Shown: positions 7,554-16,257 of the stretch, piece by piece
How the letters are laid out: every line of letters starts with the position of its first letter
Numbering within the stretch: the first letter of the stretch is position 1
Assembly (NCBI GenBank): GCA_024644745.1
Contig: JAHEHF010000009.1
Span: 1 to 64,000 of the forward strand
Length of the DNA: 64,000 nucleotides
Source of the DNA: Flavobacteriaceae bacterium
GTDB lineage: Bacteria; Bacteroidota; Bacteroidia; Flavobacteriales; Flavobacteriaceae
Direction of reading: 5' to 3'
Translations under genes and position numbers: made by a program
The notes under the pieces: model-generated
Database searches by the model: none
Seen by the model: only the letters and a program-made list of their open reading frames with translations
What the model was told of the DNA's origin: nothing

Positions 7554-8699
7554 TTAAAAAGGAACATATTCCACTACTTCAAGACCGTAACCGATCATAC
7601 CGACACGCTTTCCTGAATACTTGCTGTTTGATATCAATTTGATCTTGCTGATGTCCAGGTCATGAAGAATCTGTGCGCCGATACCAAAATCTTTCTCATC
7701 CATCTTGACCACAGGTTCAATCTGCTCTTTGTTTTGCTGGATATGCTTTAAATGCTTAAGCCTGTTGATCAGATCAAATGACTGGTATTCCTGGTTGATA
7801 AATACAATGGCTCCTTTGCCCTCCTCATTGATCAGGTCAAACATTTTAGACAGCTTGTCATCCGGATTATTGGTCAGGGTTCCCACAATATCATTATTGA
7901 TCAGTGTAGAATTCACCCGGACGAGCACCTCATCTCCCTTTTTCCAATTACCTTTTGTGAGTGCCAAATGAACCTGGTTATTTGTAGTTTGCTTGTAGGC
8001 CCTCAGACAAAATTTTCCAAATCGGGTTTGCAGATTAAAATCTTCTATTTTATCGATTAAGGAATCATGCTGCATCCTGTAGGCCACAAGATCTTCAATG
8101 GAGACTATTTTGAGCTGATGTTTTTCGGCAACTTTCATCAATTCCGGTAATCTTGCCATGGTTCCGTCTTCATTAAGAATCTCTACCAGCAAACCGGCTG
8201 GTTTTAAACCTGCAATACGGGCAAGGTCAATGGCAGCTTCTGTATGACCCGTTCGCCTTAAAACGCCACCCTCTTTTGCTCTGAGCGGGAAGATATGTCC
8301 AGGCCTTCCGAGGTCCTCTGCCTTTGTTTCATTCTGGGTCAGTGCCTTTACTGTTTGATAGCGGTCATGGGCAGAAATTCCCGTTGTGCATCCATGGCCT
8401 ATCAAATCGACCGAGACCGTAAACTGGGTATTGTGCAAAACCGTATTTTTTCCCACCATGAGATCAAGATCGAGCTCTTCACATCTTTTTTCCGTCAAAG
8501 GTGCACAGATAAGACCCCTGCCATTGGTTGCCATAAAATTGATCATTTCCGGGCTAACCATTTCAGCTGCAGCAACAAAATCACCTTCATTTTCCCTGCT
8601 TTCATCATCCACAACAATGATCATCTTACCATTTCTGACATCTTCAATGGCATCTTCAATACTGTCAAGTTTTATCACCGTTTTCGTTCGATCCTCCAT
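7554..8699 (-). CDS. ribB: 3,4-dihydroxy-2-butanone-4-phosphate synthase with degenerate GTP cyclohydrolase II domain
   Basis: Residues ~1-210 are an intact DHBP synthase: DDESRENEGDFVAAAE, GHGCTTGISAHDR and RRTGHTEAAIDLA, making a riboflavin precursor from ribulose 5-phosphate. Residues ~215-380 align with the RibA fold but lack the zinc cysteines: where active enzymes have a CX10CXC pattern this protein reads VNSTLINNDIVGTL, and the GRGIGL-type loop is missing too. The second half is therefore probably not a working GTP cyclohydrolase II. It starts 1 bp after the permease stop codon. Confidence 0.93.
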   Translation of the reverse strand: MEDRTKTVIKLDSIEDAIEDVRNGKMIIVVDDESRENEGDFVAAAEMVSPEMINFMATNGRGLICAPLTEKRCEELDLDLMVGKNTVLHNTQFTVSVDLIGHGCTTGISAHDRYQTVKALTQNETKAEDLGRPGHIFPLRAKEGGVLRRTGHTEAAIDLARIAGLKPAGLLVEILNEDGTMARLPELMKVAEKHQLKIVSIEDLVAYRMQHDSLIDKIEDFNLQTRFGKFCLRAYKQTTNNQVHLALTKGNWKKGDEVLVRVNSTLINNDIVGTLTNNPDDKLSKMFDLINEEGKGAIVFINQEYQSFDLINRLKHLKHIQQNKEQIEPVVKMDEKDFGIGAQILHDLDISKIKLISNSKYSGKRVGMIGYGLEVVEYVPF

Positions 8700-8700
8700 G

Positions 8701-10146
8701 TTATACAGAATTATTTTTTTCTAATTTAAATATTTTATTAAAGAAATTGATAAACGGCTGCAAAAATGCATCGACATTAAAAATTCCTTTGTCTTTTGTT
8801 GCACGTATCATCAGCAGGATGCCAAAAGGAAGTAAAACAAAGGTGGCCAGCCATCCCCCGAAAAATGGAGAAACCTTGTTTGATTCGGCCATATTTTTCC
8901 CAAGCGTGGAAATAAAGAAATAAATTACAAATATGACAATAGCCATGATCATGGGCAAGCCAAAGCCTCCCTTTCGTATAATAGAACCCAATGGGGTTCC
9001 CACAAAAAACAGTACGAGACAGGCTATCGAAAAAGCAATTCTTTTGTGAAATTCCACACTGTAACCATTGATTATTTTTTGCTTGTCTTTTAAAGTTTCT
9101 TTGAAGCTTTTGAGGTTGTCAACATTTCCCTTAGCAGCGATATAGGCATTATCAGCAACCATGAGCTTGTTCTTATCATCAAAATTCTCAAATAAATCAG
9201 GACTTAAGACTCCGCCTTTCACCGTATCAGGAACAAGTCTGTTGGCCTTTAAGGCTTTGAAAACACGGTCTGCCCTGTTTAAAACGAATTCATGATAAGG
9301 ATTTTGAAGTGAATCAATATAAAAATCAAGTTGCTTCAAACTCAACATCTCTTTACCTGTTTTGTATTTTACATCATCAGGGTCAAAATCACCAATCGTG
9401 GATACGTCAATGTTCACTTCATATTTATCAAAATGAGCCTTGGTAAAGGGGGCCCTTTTTCTTTTTGACCCACTGGTTTTAGTTGTCACTAAATCTTCCG
9501 CATAATATCCGTCTTCAAGCACAAGTGTCAAATACCTGCTTCCTTCTTCGGAAACAATCTCTCCTCTTTTTGCTGTAATCACCTTATTATTCACGTTGTT
9601 GGATTTCAGATCATAGATCAGAACGTTTTTAAGCAGGTTTTCATCTTCCCCGTATTTCTCATCGAATTTTATACTGAAATTAGGGATTTCGGTATTGAAA
9701 GTACCCGGAATAAGCGCAAGGCCCGGTTCTTTCATCTTCATATTGTAAATGAGGTTCTTTGACTTCAATGAAGCATAAGGAAACACATAATTCAAAAACA
9801 GGAAATTGGCAAAACTCAGCACGAACATAAGCACCACAAGAGGTCTGATAAATCGCTGCAGAGAGATCCCCGCTGATTTCACCGCGGCAAACTCATAATT
9901 TTCGGCCATGCTCCCCAGTGCCATGATGGAGGATAAAAGAATTGCTATGGGCAAGGCCGTAGGCACCATCATCAGTGCCATATAACCCAAAAATTTAAGA
10001 ATGATGACCAGACTTATACCTTTCCCTGCAATTTTATCAAACTGAAGCCATAATGCCTGCATGATCAGCACGAACAGGATAATGAAAAAAGTTGCTAAAA
10101 ATGGTGTTAGAAAACTCTTAAGTATGTATCGGTTTAAGATCTTCAT
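8701..10146 (-). CDS. LptF/LptG-family permease
   Basis: This 481-aa protein has membrane segments at the N-terminus (within ~10-130) and three near the C-terminus (~370-470), around a large periplasmic beta-jellyroll-like region. That is the layout of LptF and LptG, the membrane partners of the LptB ATPase in LPS export. FETAVKSAGISLQRF-like coupling-helix sequence is seen as FAAVKSAGISLQRFIRPL. Whether it is F or G cannot be told from sequence alone. It is packed between lolA and ribB in the same direction. Confidence 0.88.
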   Translation of the reverse strand: MKILNRYILKSFLTPFLATFFIILFVLIMQALWLQFDKIAGKGISLVIILKFLGYMALMMVPTALPIAILLSSIMALGSMAENYEFAAVKSAGISLQRFIRPLVVLMFVLSFANFLFLNYVFPYASLKSKNLIYNMKMKEPGLALIPGTFNTEIPNFSIKFDEKYGEDENLLKNVLIYDLKSNNVNNKVITAKRGEIVSEEGSRYLTLVLEDGYYAEDLVTTKTSGSKRKRAPFTKAHFDKYEVNIDVSTIGDFDPDDVKYKTGKEMLSLKQLDFYIDSLQNPYHEFVLNRADRVFKALKANRLVPDTVKGGVLSPDLFENFDDKNKLMVADNAYIAAKGNVDNLKSFKETLKDKQKIINGYSVEFHKRIAFSIACLVLFFVGTPLGSIIRKGGFGLPMIMAIVIFVIYFFISTLGKNMAESNKVSPFFGGWLATFVLLPFGILLMIRATKDKGIFNVDAFLQPFINFFNKIFKLEKNNSV

Positions 10147-10176
10147 TCAGCGCGACATCAAAAATGATTGATTCAA

Positions 10177-10845
10177 TTATTTATTGATCATATAATTCAA
10201 TTCCTCGTATTTCTTTTCATCAAATACAAACGCACTCCCGTCAAGATCCTGATTGGTCCGGATGTTACTTGCTGTCAATATGGTGCGCGTTTTATTGGTT
10301 CCTACCTCTATAACTTGATAAATATGATTTGTATTTACTTCGATTCCAACCAAAATAATACTAATTTCAGATTCAGAGTCAATAGGGGTTAGTTTCACAA
10401 ATTGCACCTTTTTGCCATTGACCGTTTTTAATTCATCCATTTCATATCCATAACCTGATTCGTAAAAGGAGTAGAATTTAGATGGTGTAAAGGCATTATC
10501 CTGATCAACATCCATTTCCGAAATGTTTACTTCCTCATTTTCAGGAATGATCGTATAGGTTTTTTCACCGTCAAAAATCTGTTGGGTTCCAAAGAGGTTT
10601 ACGACATATTTATCGCCTTCGAGCAAAACATCTCCCGACATTTCCTGCTTCACGTCCTCTGCCCTGTTGTCAAGCACATAATCAAAATCCATCGCTACAT
10701 TTTTGTAGCTGCTCATGGTACTTGAGGCTTTGTCAAGTAATTCCTTTGCCCTTGCATCTGCCTGCCCTCTAGTCAAACCAATGCATAAAAAACCTATAAA
10801 AAGGGCTAAAATCCAATGCTTTTTTATCTTATAATTTTTCATCAT
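10177..10845 (-). CDS. lolA: Outer-membrane lipoprotein carrier LolA-like protein
   Basis: This 222-aa exported protein has an N-terminal signal peptide (basic start, hydrophobic ILALFIGFLCIGL, cut near RGQADA). The mature part reads like the LolA half-barrel: ARAKELLDKASSTMSSYKN, then GDVLLEGDKYVVNLFGTQQI and FDGEKTYTIIPE. It should ferry lipoproteins across the periplasm. The start overlaps the ftsK 3' end by 17 bp, and the next gene is an LPS-export permease, so the neighbourhood is envelope-related. Confidence 0.85.
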   Translation of the reverse strand: MMKNYKIKKHWILALFIGFLCIGLTRGQADARAKELLDKASSTMSSYKNVAMDFDYVLDNRAEDVKQEMSGDVLLEGDKYVVNLFGTQQIFDGEKTYTIIPENEEVNISEMDVDQDNAFTPSKFYSFYESGYGYEMDELKTVNGKKVQFVKLTPIDSESEISIILVGIEVNTNHIYQVIEVGTNKTRTILTASNIRTNQDLDGSAFVFDEKKYEELNYMINK

Positions 10846-13240
10846 CTAATAATTGCTGCAGGGAAGCTAAATCTGTCACCAAGACCTGTCGAGCCTTACT
10901 ACCTTCAAACGGGCCTACAATACCGGCCGCTTCCAATTGATCAATAATTCTTCCTGCTCTGTTATAACCTAATTTCAATTTTCGTTGCAACAGGGAAGCT
11001 GATCCCTGTTGTGCGGTAACCACCAGTTTTGCGGCATCCTCAAAAAGCTGGTCCCTGCTTTCAATATCTACGTCAATACCCATGCCACTTTCCTCTCCTA
11101 CGTACTCAGGTAACATATAGGCACTCGGATAAGCGCGTTGAGAACCTATAAAATCTGTCACTCTTTCTACCTCAGGTGTATCAATGAATGCACACTGAAG
11201 ACGGGTGAGGTCATTCCCGTCAGAAATCAGCATATCTCCCTTTCCGATCAACTGGTCAGCCCCCTGAAAATCCAGAATCGTTCTTGAATCAATTTTCGAG
11301 GTTACTCTAAAGGCCACTCGCACAGGAAAATTCGCTTTGATAATTCCGGTGATCACATTGACCGAAGGCCTTTGTGTTGCTACGATCAAATGGATTCCAA
11401 TGGCCCTGGCAAGCTGGGCAAGCCTCGCGATCGGCGTCTCGATCTCTTTTCCTGCCGTCATGATCAGGTCTGCAAATTCATCAATGACCAATACAATATA
11501 CGGCAAATATTTATGACCATTTTCAGGATTCAGCTTTCTTGCAATGAATTTGGCATTATATTCTCTGATATTCCTTACATAAGCATTTTTCAGCAAATCA
11601 TATCGGTTGTCCATTTCAATACATAAGGAATTCAGCGTATTGATGACCATGGTGGTATCTGTAATGATAGCTTCTTCTGTATCCGGTAACTTGGCCAGAT
11701 AATGTCTTTCAATTTTATTGAAAAGGGTCAATTCGACCTTTTTAGGGTCAACGAGAACAAACTTTACTTCAGCCGGATGTTTTTTATAGAGCAAAGAAGA
11801 CAGTACTGCATTCAGACCTACCGATTTACCCTGTCCGGTGGCTCCCGCCATCAGCAAATGCGGCATCTTGGCCAGGTCAATGACAAAAGTTTCATTTGAA
11901 ATGGTTTTACCTAAAGCGATGGGCAGATCCATTTTCGTATTCTGGAATTTTTGAGAAGACAAAACTGATTTCATCGAAACGATAGATGGCTTCTTATTGG
12001 GCACCTCAATGCCAATGGTGCCTCTGCCGGGAATCGGTGCGATGATCCTGATGCCAAGAGCTGACAATGAAAGTGCTATATCATCTTCGAGGTTTTTGAT
12101 CTTTGAAATTCTGACCCCGGCATCCGGAACAATCTCGTAAAGCGTAACCGTAGGTCCGATCGTGGCTTTGATGCTGGCAATCCCGATCTTATAGTTATTC
12201 AAAGTTTCGACAATTCGATCTTTGTTGTTCTCAAGTTCAATCTTGTTGATATTGATGTTTTCATTGGAATAATCCTTCAACAATTTAAGCTCGGGAAACC
12301 TGTACTTTGAAAGTTCGAGCTTTGGGTCAAATTCACCAAAGTCCTTTAGCAAAGTGTTAGACAGGTTTTCAATGGTATGTTCTTCAAAAACCGGTTTTTC
12401 AACCTCGATCTCAAGATCATCTTCTGCAGGAAGACCCTCCTCCTGCTCTTTCGCTTCCTTTTTCAAGTCAGGTTCCAAAATTATGGCCTCTTCTTTTTCA
12501 ATCTTATCTTCGGGTACAATGGTTTCAAATGAATCCAGTTCTAACTCTATTTCATCCTCTGATCCTTCAATAGCGGTATTTGTAATGAAACCGTCATCAG
12601 TTACATCTGCATCCAGCTCTGATTCCTTTTTAACCCTGACCTTGGGCTCTGGCATCACTGATTTGATCTTCTGAGGCGTGATCTTGAATTTCCATATCAC
12701 AAATACCAGCAAGGTGATCAATAGCAACAAAAGTACCCCAATGCTTCCGATATAAATCTGCAGAAATTCATTTACCTCAAAACCAACCTTCCCGCCCAGC
12801 AAGGGGTATTCAGGCTTGACATAAGCCAAAGCCAGAGATAACCAGATCATCCCCAAAATCCCATTGATCCAGGACTTGTTCAACTGCTTTACAGGAATGT
12901 TTAAAATCACATACAATCCAGTAAAAAACAAAAGAATGGGAAATAAAAAAGTGGCCAATCCGAATCCGTCATAAACAAAAAAATCACTCACATTGGCACC
13001 CAATTTTCCGAGAAGATTATTGGCGCTGAATGACTTATCTGAAAAATTGGCAAGAATGCTCTGATCTTCTTTCCAATGCATCAGAAATGAATAAAAAGAG
13101 ATCAGCAAAAATATGGCTGAGGTAAATATAAACACACCAAAAACCAAATGCGTTTGTTTACTTTTTACAAAGCTTACAATACGATTTGGTTTTTTTCCTT
13201 TTTTCTTATTTTTGGAAATTGGTTTTTTCCTTTTCGACAT
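10829..13240 (-). CDS. ftsK: DNA translocase FtsK
   Basis: This 803-aa septal DNA pump has about four membrane segments in the first ~190 residues, an acidic linker (~200-300), and an alpha/beta motor with Walker A (GATGQGKSVGLN) and Walker B (VLVIDEFADLI). A winged-helix gamma domain at the C-terminus (LQRKLKLGYNRAGRIIDQLE) reads KOPS-like polarity sites. The track start at 13249 is a TTG; I use the ATG at 13240 (MSKRKK). It lies 67 bp downstream of dgkA and overlaps lolA. Confidence 0.96.
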   Translation of the reverse strand: MSKRKKPISKNKKKGKKPNRIVSFVKSKQTHLVFGVFIFTSAIFLLISFYSFLMHWKEDQSILANFSDKSFSANNLLGKLGANVSDFFVYDGFGLATFLFPILLFFTGLYVILNIPVKQLNKSWINGILGMIWLSLALAYVKPEYPLLGGKVGFEVNEFLQIYIGSIGVLLLLLITLLVFVIWKFKITPQKIKSVMPEPKVRVKKESELDADVTDDGFITNTAIEGSEDEIELELDSFETIVPEDKIEKEEAIILEPDLKKEAKEQEEGLPAEDDLEIEVEKPVFEEHTIENLSNTLLKDFGEFDPKLELSKYRFPELKLLKDYSNENININKIELENNKDRIVETLNNYKIGIASIKATIGPTVTLYEIVPDAGVRISKIKNLEDDIALSLSALGIRIIAPIPGRGTIGIEVPNKKPSIVSMKSVLSSQKFQNTKMDLPIALGKTISNETFVIDLAKMPHLLMAGATGQGKSVGLNAVLSSLLYKKHPAEVKFVLVDPKKVELTLFNKIERHYLAKLPDTEEAIITDTTMVINTLNSLCIEMDNRYDLLKNAYVRNIREYNAKFIARKLNPENGHKYLPYIVLVIDEFADLIMTAGKEIETPIARLAQLARAIGIHLIVATQRPSVNVITGIIKANFPVRVAFRVTSKIDSRTILDFQGADQLIGKGDMLISDGNDLTRLQCAFIDTPEVERVTDFIGSQRAYPSAYMLPEYVGEESGMGIDVDIESRDQLFEDAAKLVVTAQQGSASLLQRKLKLGYNRAGRIIDQLEAAGIVGPFEGSKARQVLVTDLASLQQLLDDEKL

Positions 13241-13307
13241 AGGCCACAAAAATACACAAATAATTTCGGTTTCAAACCTTCAAAATTCATTCAAAAAATA
13301 ATGAAAT

Positions 13308-13679
13308 TTAAAGAATTTTCGGAAGATAAATAATCAATCCGATAATGATGGCCGAAACAGCTGCAAATGTTACTGCACCCGCAGATATATCTTTGATGAA
13401 TTCTATCTTTTGATGGTAATCCTTATGGATAAAATCACATAATTTTTCAACAGCAGTATTTAAGGACTCTGCAACAAGAACCATGCCGATAGCCAATACC
13501 TGTAAAATCCATTCAAGCGCTGAAATATTATAATACCATCCTGCAATTGTCATGCAAACAGCAATGAACAACTGGACCATGATACTGTGTTCTGAAGAGA
13601 CAAGGAGCCAGACTCCTTTAAAGGCAAATTTAAGGCTTCGCATCCTGCCCCTGATAAAACCATTGTCTTTCAGATCCAT
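13308..13679 (-). CDS. dgkA: Diacylglycerol kinase, DgkA type
   Basis: A small integral membrane kinase of 123 aa from the ATG at 13679 (the track start is a TTG). The active-site signature is AESLNTAVEKLCDFI, with SLKFAFKGVW and SSEHSIMVQ at the N-terminus and a following KDISAGAVTFAA segment. Three hydrophobic helices are visible. In Gram-positives and Bacteroidota related proteins may act on undecaprenol instead of diacylglycerol, so the lipid substrate is left open. Confidence 0.92.
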   Translation of the reverse strand: MDLKDNGFIRGRMRSLKFAFKGVWLLVSSEHSIMVQLFIAVCMTIAGWYYNISALEWILQVLAIGMVLVAESLNTAVEKLCDFIHKDYHQKIEFIKDISAGAVTFAAVSAIIIGLIIYLPKIL

Positions 13680-13721
13680 GGCTGATGTCAATTTGAATTA
13701 ATTTCCAAAAGTAAAAGCAAC

Positions 13722-14222
13722 CTATTTGAGGGCCTCCAATGCAGCTTCATAATCAGGTTCCTGGGCAATTTCAGGGACCTGTTCTGTATAGGTAACCAAA
13801 CCTTCTTCATTGACAACCACCACAGCTCTTGACAACAGTCCTTTCATGGGGCCGTTCTTGATGGTGACACCATATCTTTTACCAAATTTACCCTTTACAA
13901 AGTCAGATAATGGAATTACATTGCTGATCCCTTCAGCTGCACAAAACCTGGAATGCGCAAAAGGAAGGTCCTTTGACACATGAAGAATAACTGTATCTTT
14001 AAATTCAGACGCAGCCTCATTAAATTTTCTCATTGAATTTGCACAAATTCCGGTATCGATACTCGGTGTGATATTGAGCAGTACTTTTTTACCTTTGAAC
14101 TCTTTTAACTTGGTTGTAGAAAGATCTGTTTTTACCAATTTGAATTTAGGTGCCTTTTTTCCTATTTCCGGTAACTTTCCAATTGTTTTTATTGGATTTC
14201 CTTTTAGTGTTATTTTTGCCAT
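13722..14222 (-). CDS. tpx: Thiol peroxidase
   Basis: This 166-aa atypical 2-Cys peroxiredoxin reduces peroxides with thioredoxin. The peroxidatic cysteine is in SIDTGICANSMRKFN and the resolving cysteine in FAHSRFCAAEG. Its length is standard. It is separated from the upstream redox group by a terminator and has its own -7 box, and lies 42 bp upstream of dgkA, so read-through into the envelope genes is possible. Confidence 0.95.
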   Translation of the reverse strand: MAKITLKGNPIKTIGKLPEIGKKAPKFKLVKTDLSTTKLKEFKGKKVLLNITPSIDTGICANSMRKFNEAASEFKDTVILHVSKDLPFAHSRFCAAEGISNVIPLSDFVKGKFGKRYGVTIKNGPMKGLLSRAVVVVNEEGLVTYTEQVPEIAQEPDYEAALEALK

Positions 14223-14247
14223 AATTTTTGATGTTTTTTTTCTCTAT

Positions 14248-14255
14248 CAAAGTTA
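14248..14255 (-). promoter_or_regulatory. -7 box of the tpx promoter
   Basis: Minus strand TAACTTTG fits TAnnTTTG, 25 bases before the tpx ATG. A TTG 23 bases upstream falls inside the loop side of the preceding terminator, so promoter and terminator overlap. Confidence 0.55.
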
Positions 14256-14264
14256 CACAAAATA

Positions 14265-14294
14265 AAAAACTCCCTAAACAATTAGGGAGTTTTT
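14265..14294 (-). terminator. Rho-independent terminator after the DUF6952 gene
   Basis: A perfect 13-bp stem AAAAACTCCCTAA/TTAGGGAGTTTTT with loop ACAA. Read on the minus strand it follows the DUF6952 stop by about 30 bases. Confidence 0.85.
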
Positions 14295-14323
14295 GTACAG
14301 AATAAATTTTAAATCTTTCTTGG

Positions 14324-14581
14324 CTATTGATCAATGGAGCCCAAAACTCTTTTCATAAACCCGTTCAGGGCCTCTTTTTTTGGAGTGCCTTTCCTGATTT
14401 CTCCTTGAACTTCAAGTGCTCCGTACATGTTAGAGATCAATTCTCCTATCACGTCCAGTTCTTCATCCTTTAAAGAACTCACCTCTGTCAGGTCCTCCAA
14501 TACCTCAATGGCCTCCACCAGATAATCCTCATCATTCTTTTCGATGAAGCCACCCAGGTGCTTTATGATTGGTAATTTCAT
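14324..14581 (-). CDS. DUF6952-family small protein
   Basis: An 85-aa acidic cytoplasmic protein beginning MKLPIIKHLGGFIEKNDEDY. No catalytic motif is visible. It looks mainly helical, and I recognise it as the small family found beside thioredoxin/peroxiredoxin genes in Flavobacteriia. Its position as the last gene of prx-trx-DUF6952, ending at a strong terminator, suggests a link to peroxide defence, but no function is known to me. Confidence 0.75.
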   Translation of the reverse strand: MKLPIIKHLGGFIEKNDEDYLVEAIEVLEDLTEVSSLKDEELDVIGELISNMYGALEVQGEIRKGTPKKEALNGFMKRVLGSIDQ

Positions 14582-14609
14582 ATCCTTTCAATTAAAAGCT
14601 TAAAACGAA

Positions 14610-14918
14610 TCACACAATTTCGTTAACCAATTCCTTCAGTACGTCAAACTTATTGGTTTGGGTCTGATTCACCTTTTTCCCGTCAACAAAAGTTGCAAAA
14701 GTTGGTAAATTATCTACCTGGGCCAATTTTCTTGATTCAGGAAATTTTTCAGCATCAACCAATACAAATTGCATGTCTTCCGATTCTGAAGCCAGCTTTT
14801 TGAATTTTGGTTTCATGATGCGGCAATTTCCGCACCAGGTGGCCATATACTGTACCACAACTTTAGGTTTATCCTCAACCATTTGAGACAAGCTGTCTTC
14901 TGTTAATTCTATCAACAT
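14610..14918 (-). CDS. Thioredoxin-family protein
   Basis: A 102-aa thioredoxin fold with active site ATWCGNCRIMKP and the cis-Pro loop DNLPTFATF. The WCGNC centre differs from classical WCGPC. The 145-aa track ORF runs into the peroxiredoxin gene; the ATG at 14918 (MLIELTEDS) gives the normal length and lies 47 bp after the peroxiredoxin. It is the likely electron donor for the adjacent peroxiredoxin. Confidence 0.92.
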   Translation of the reverse strand: MLIELTEDSLSQMVEDKPKVVVQYMATWCGNCRIMKPKFKKLASESEDMQFVLVDAEKFPESRKLAQVDNLPTFATFVDGKKVNQTQTNKFDVLKELVNEIV

Positions 14919-14965
14919 ATTCGTGTGTTTTAATGATTCATAAATATATCTGACAAATGTGTCAA

Positions 14966-15604
14966 TTAATTGGCACTCAAATAAGACGCAACTCCGTCTC
15001 TTGTAGCTTGCATCGCCTGTTTCCCATCTTCCCAGTTGGCAGGACAAACTTCACCTTTTTCCTGAACATGAGCATAAGCATCAATCAATCGTAAATACTC
15101 ATTCACATTCCTTCCCAATGGCATGTCATTCACACTTTCGTGGAAAATTTTTCCTTCTTCATCAATTAAATAGGTAGCTCGGTAAGTCACATATGATCCA
15201 TCGATTAAAACGTTGCCTGTTTCTTCATCATAGCTTTCAGAAACCACATCCAAGATTCCCAGTTGAGAAGAAAGGTTTCTATTTGTATCCGCAAGCAGGG
15301 GAAAAGTTACGCCCTCAATACCACCATTGTCCTTTGAAGTATTCAACCATGCAAAATGCACCTCTGCTGTGTCTACGGAAGCCCCTATGACCAGCGTATT
15401 TCTCGCTTCGAATTGAGCCAATGCATCCTGAAACGCTCTGATCTCGGTCGGACAGACGAAAGTAAAATCTTTCGGGTACCAGAACAACAAGACCTTCTTG
15501 CCATTTTTAACTGCTGTTTCAAGAACGTTGATCTTGAAAGTGTCCCCCATTTCGTCGATTGCATCTACCGATAAGTTTGGAAATTTTTTGCCTACTAAAG
15601 CCAT
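14966..15604 (-). CDS. Typical 2-Cys peroxiredoxin (AhpC/Prx1 type)
   Basis: This 212-aa peroxidase has the peroxidatic cysteine in KDFTFVCPTEIRAF and the resolving cysteine in GEVCPANWEDGKQAM. It reduces hydrogen peroxide and alkyl peroxides as a thioredoxin-dependent dimer or decamer. It is the first gene of an apparent operon with thioredoxin and DUF6952, with a TAAGTTTG -7 box about 46 bp upstream. Confidence 0.95.
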   Translation of the reverse strand: MALVGKKFPNLSVDAIDEMGDTFKINVLETAVKNGKKVLLFWYPKDFTFVCPTEIRAFQDALAQFEARNTLVIGASVDTAEVHFAWLNTSKDNGGIEGVTFPLLADTNRNLSSQLGILDVVSESYDEETGNVLIDGSYVTYRATYLIDEEGKIFHESVNDMPLGRNVNEYLRLIDAYAHVQEKGEVCPANWEDGKQAMQATRDGVASYLSAN

Positions 15605-15649
15605 ATTTATTGTTTTTTATTGATTAATAATTTTCATTTTTTACGATGG

Positions 15650-15657
15650 CAAACTTA
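15650..15657 (-). promoter_or_regulatory. -7 box of the peroxiredoxin operon promoter
   Basis: Minus strand TAAGTTTG, followed by CC, fits TAnnTTTG. No good -33 TTG was found, which would be consistent with an activator-dependent promoter, though that is inference. Confidence 0.5.
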
Positions 15658-16192
15658 CGCCATATTTTCAGTTCTATTTTGATTATTCATCTCAAAATTT
15701 TATCATCAAATAGATTTTATTTATGAAAAAAATTAGTTTGGATCACAGAAAAACAAAGGAGATCCAATGAGTCGTATTAAGACATTCTTTTTAAACTGTT
15801 TATGATATTTCTGATTTGTGAATTCAGAAATTTGATTGCAACTTTTATTCTTTTGGCAAAGCTGTATTTCGATGATGAAGCTTCTATCAAAAGGGCAAGA
15901 AAAATTCTGCTTCATAATGTAGAAAATGATGGTTTCGGTATTGCCGAACCATAAGGGAATATAGGTCTCAGAATTTCCGGTCCCACAGAAAGATCAAAGG
16001 TTCCACAGGAAAAACTGCAAGTGAATTCATATATGGATCAATCTGGCCGTGATACGGGTAGTCAATACGGAGAAGGTTCCCGAAGTAATGATGCAAAACT
16101 ACAAAAGCCATAGCACAGCGGATTGTCCAATAAAAATTGATTGAATGAATTTTATGGGTCTGTATCAATTTGTTCGATCCCATTTCAGCAGC
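15658..16192. other. Gene-poor stretch, possible minus-strand gene remnant
   Basis: About 530 bp without a convincing gene. Two short minus-strand ORFs (15733-15915 and 15968-16183) lie end to end in different frames. The second opens with MGSNKLIQTHK and a hydrophobic FYWTIRCAMAFVVLHH; the first, read upstream of its Met, continues as ETYIPLWFGNTETII. One frameshift would join them, so a decayed coding sequence is possible. I recognise no family. Confidence 0.3.
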
Positions 16193-16227
16193 AAAAAAAA
16201 ACCGGACTCAACAGGTCCGGTTTTTTT
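16193..16227 (-). terminator. Terminator downstream of lpd
   Basis: A run of A, ACCGGAC, a 7-base loop region, GTCCGGT and a run of T. The stem is symmetrical enough to work in both directions; on the minus strand it ends the lpd transcript about 30 bp after its stop. Confidence 0.85.
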
Positions 16228-16257
16228 ATCTTCAAATATCCATGGCTTTCTACGAAG

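Noticed and set aside
12354-12674. Serine-rich 106-aa plus-strand ORF
   Set aside because: Its composition is the antisense image of the acidic linker of FtsK.
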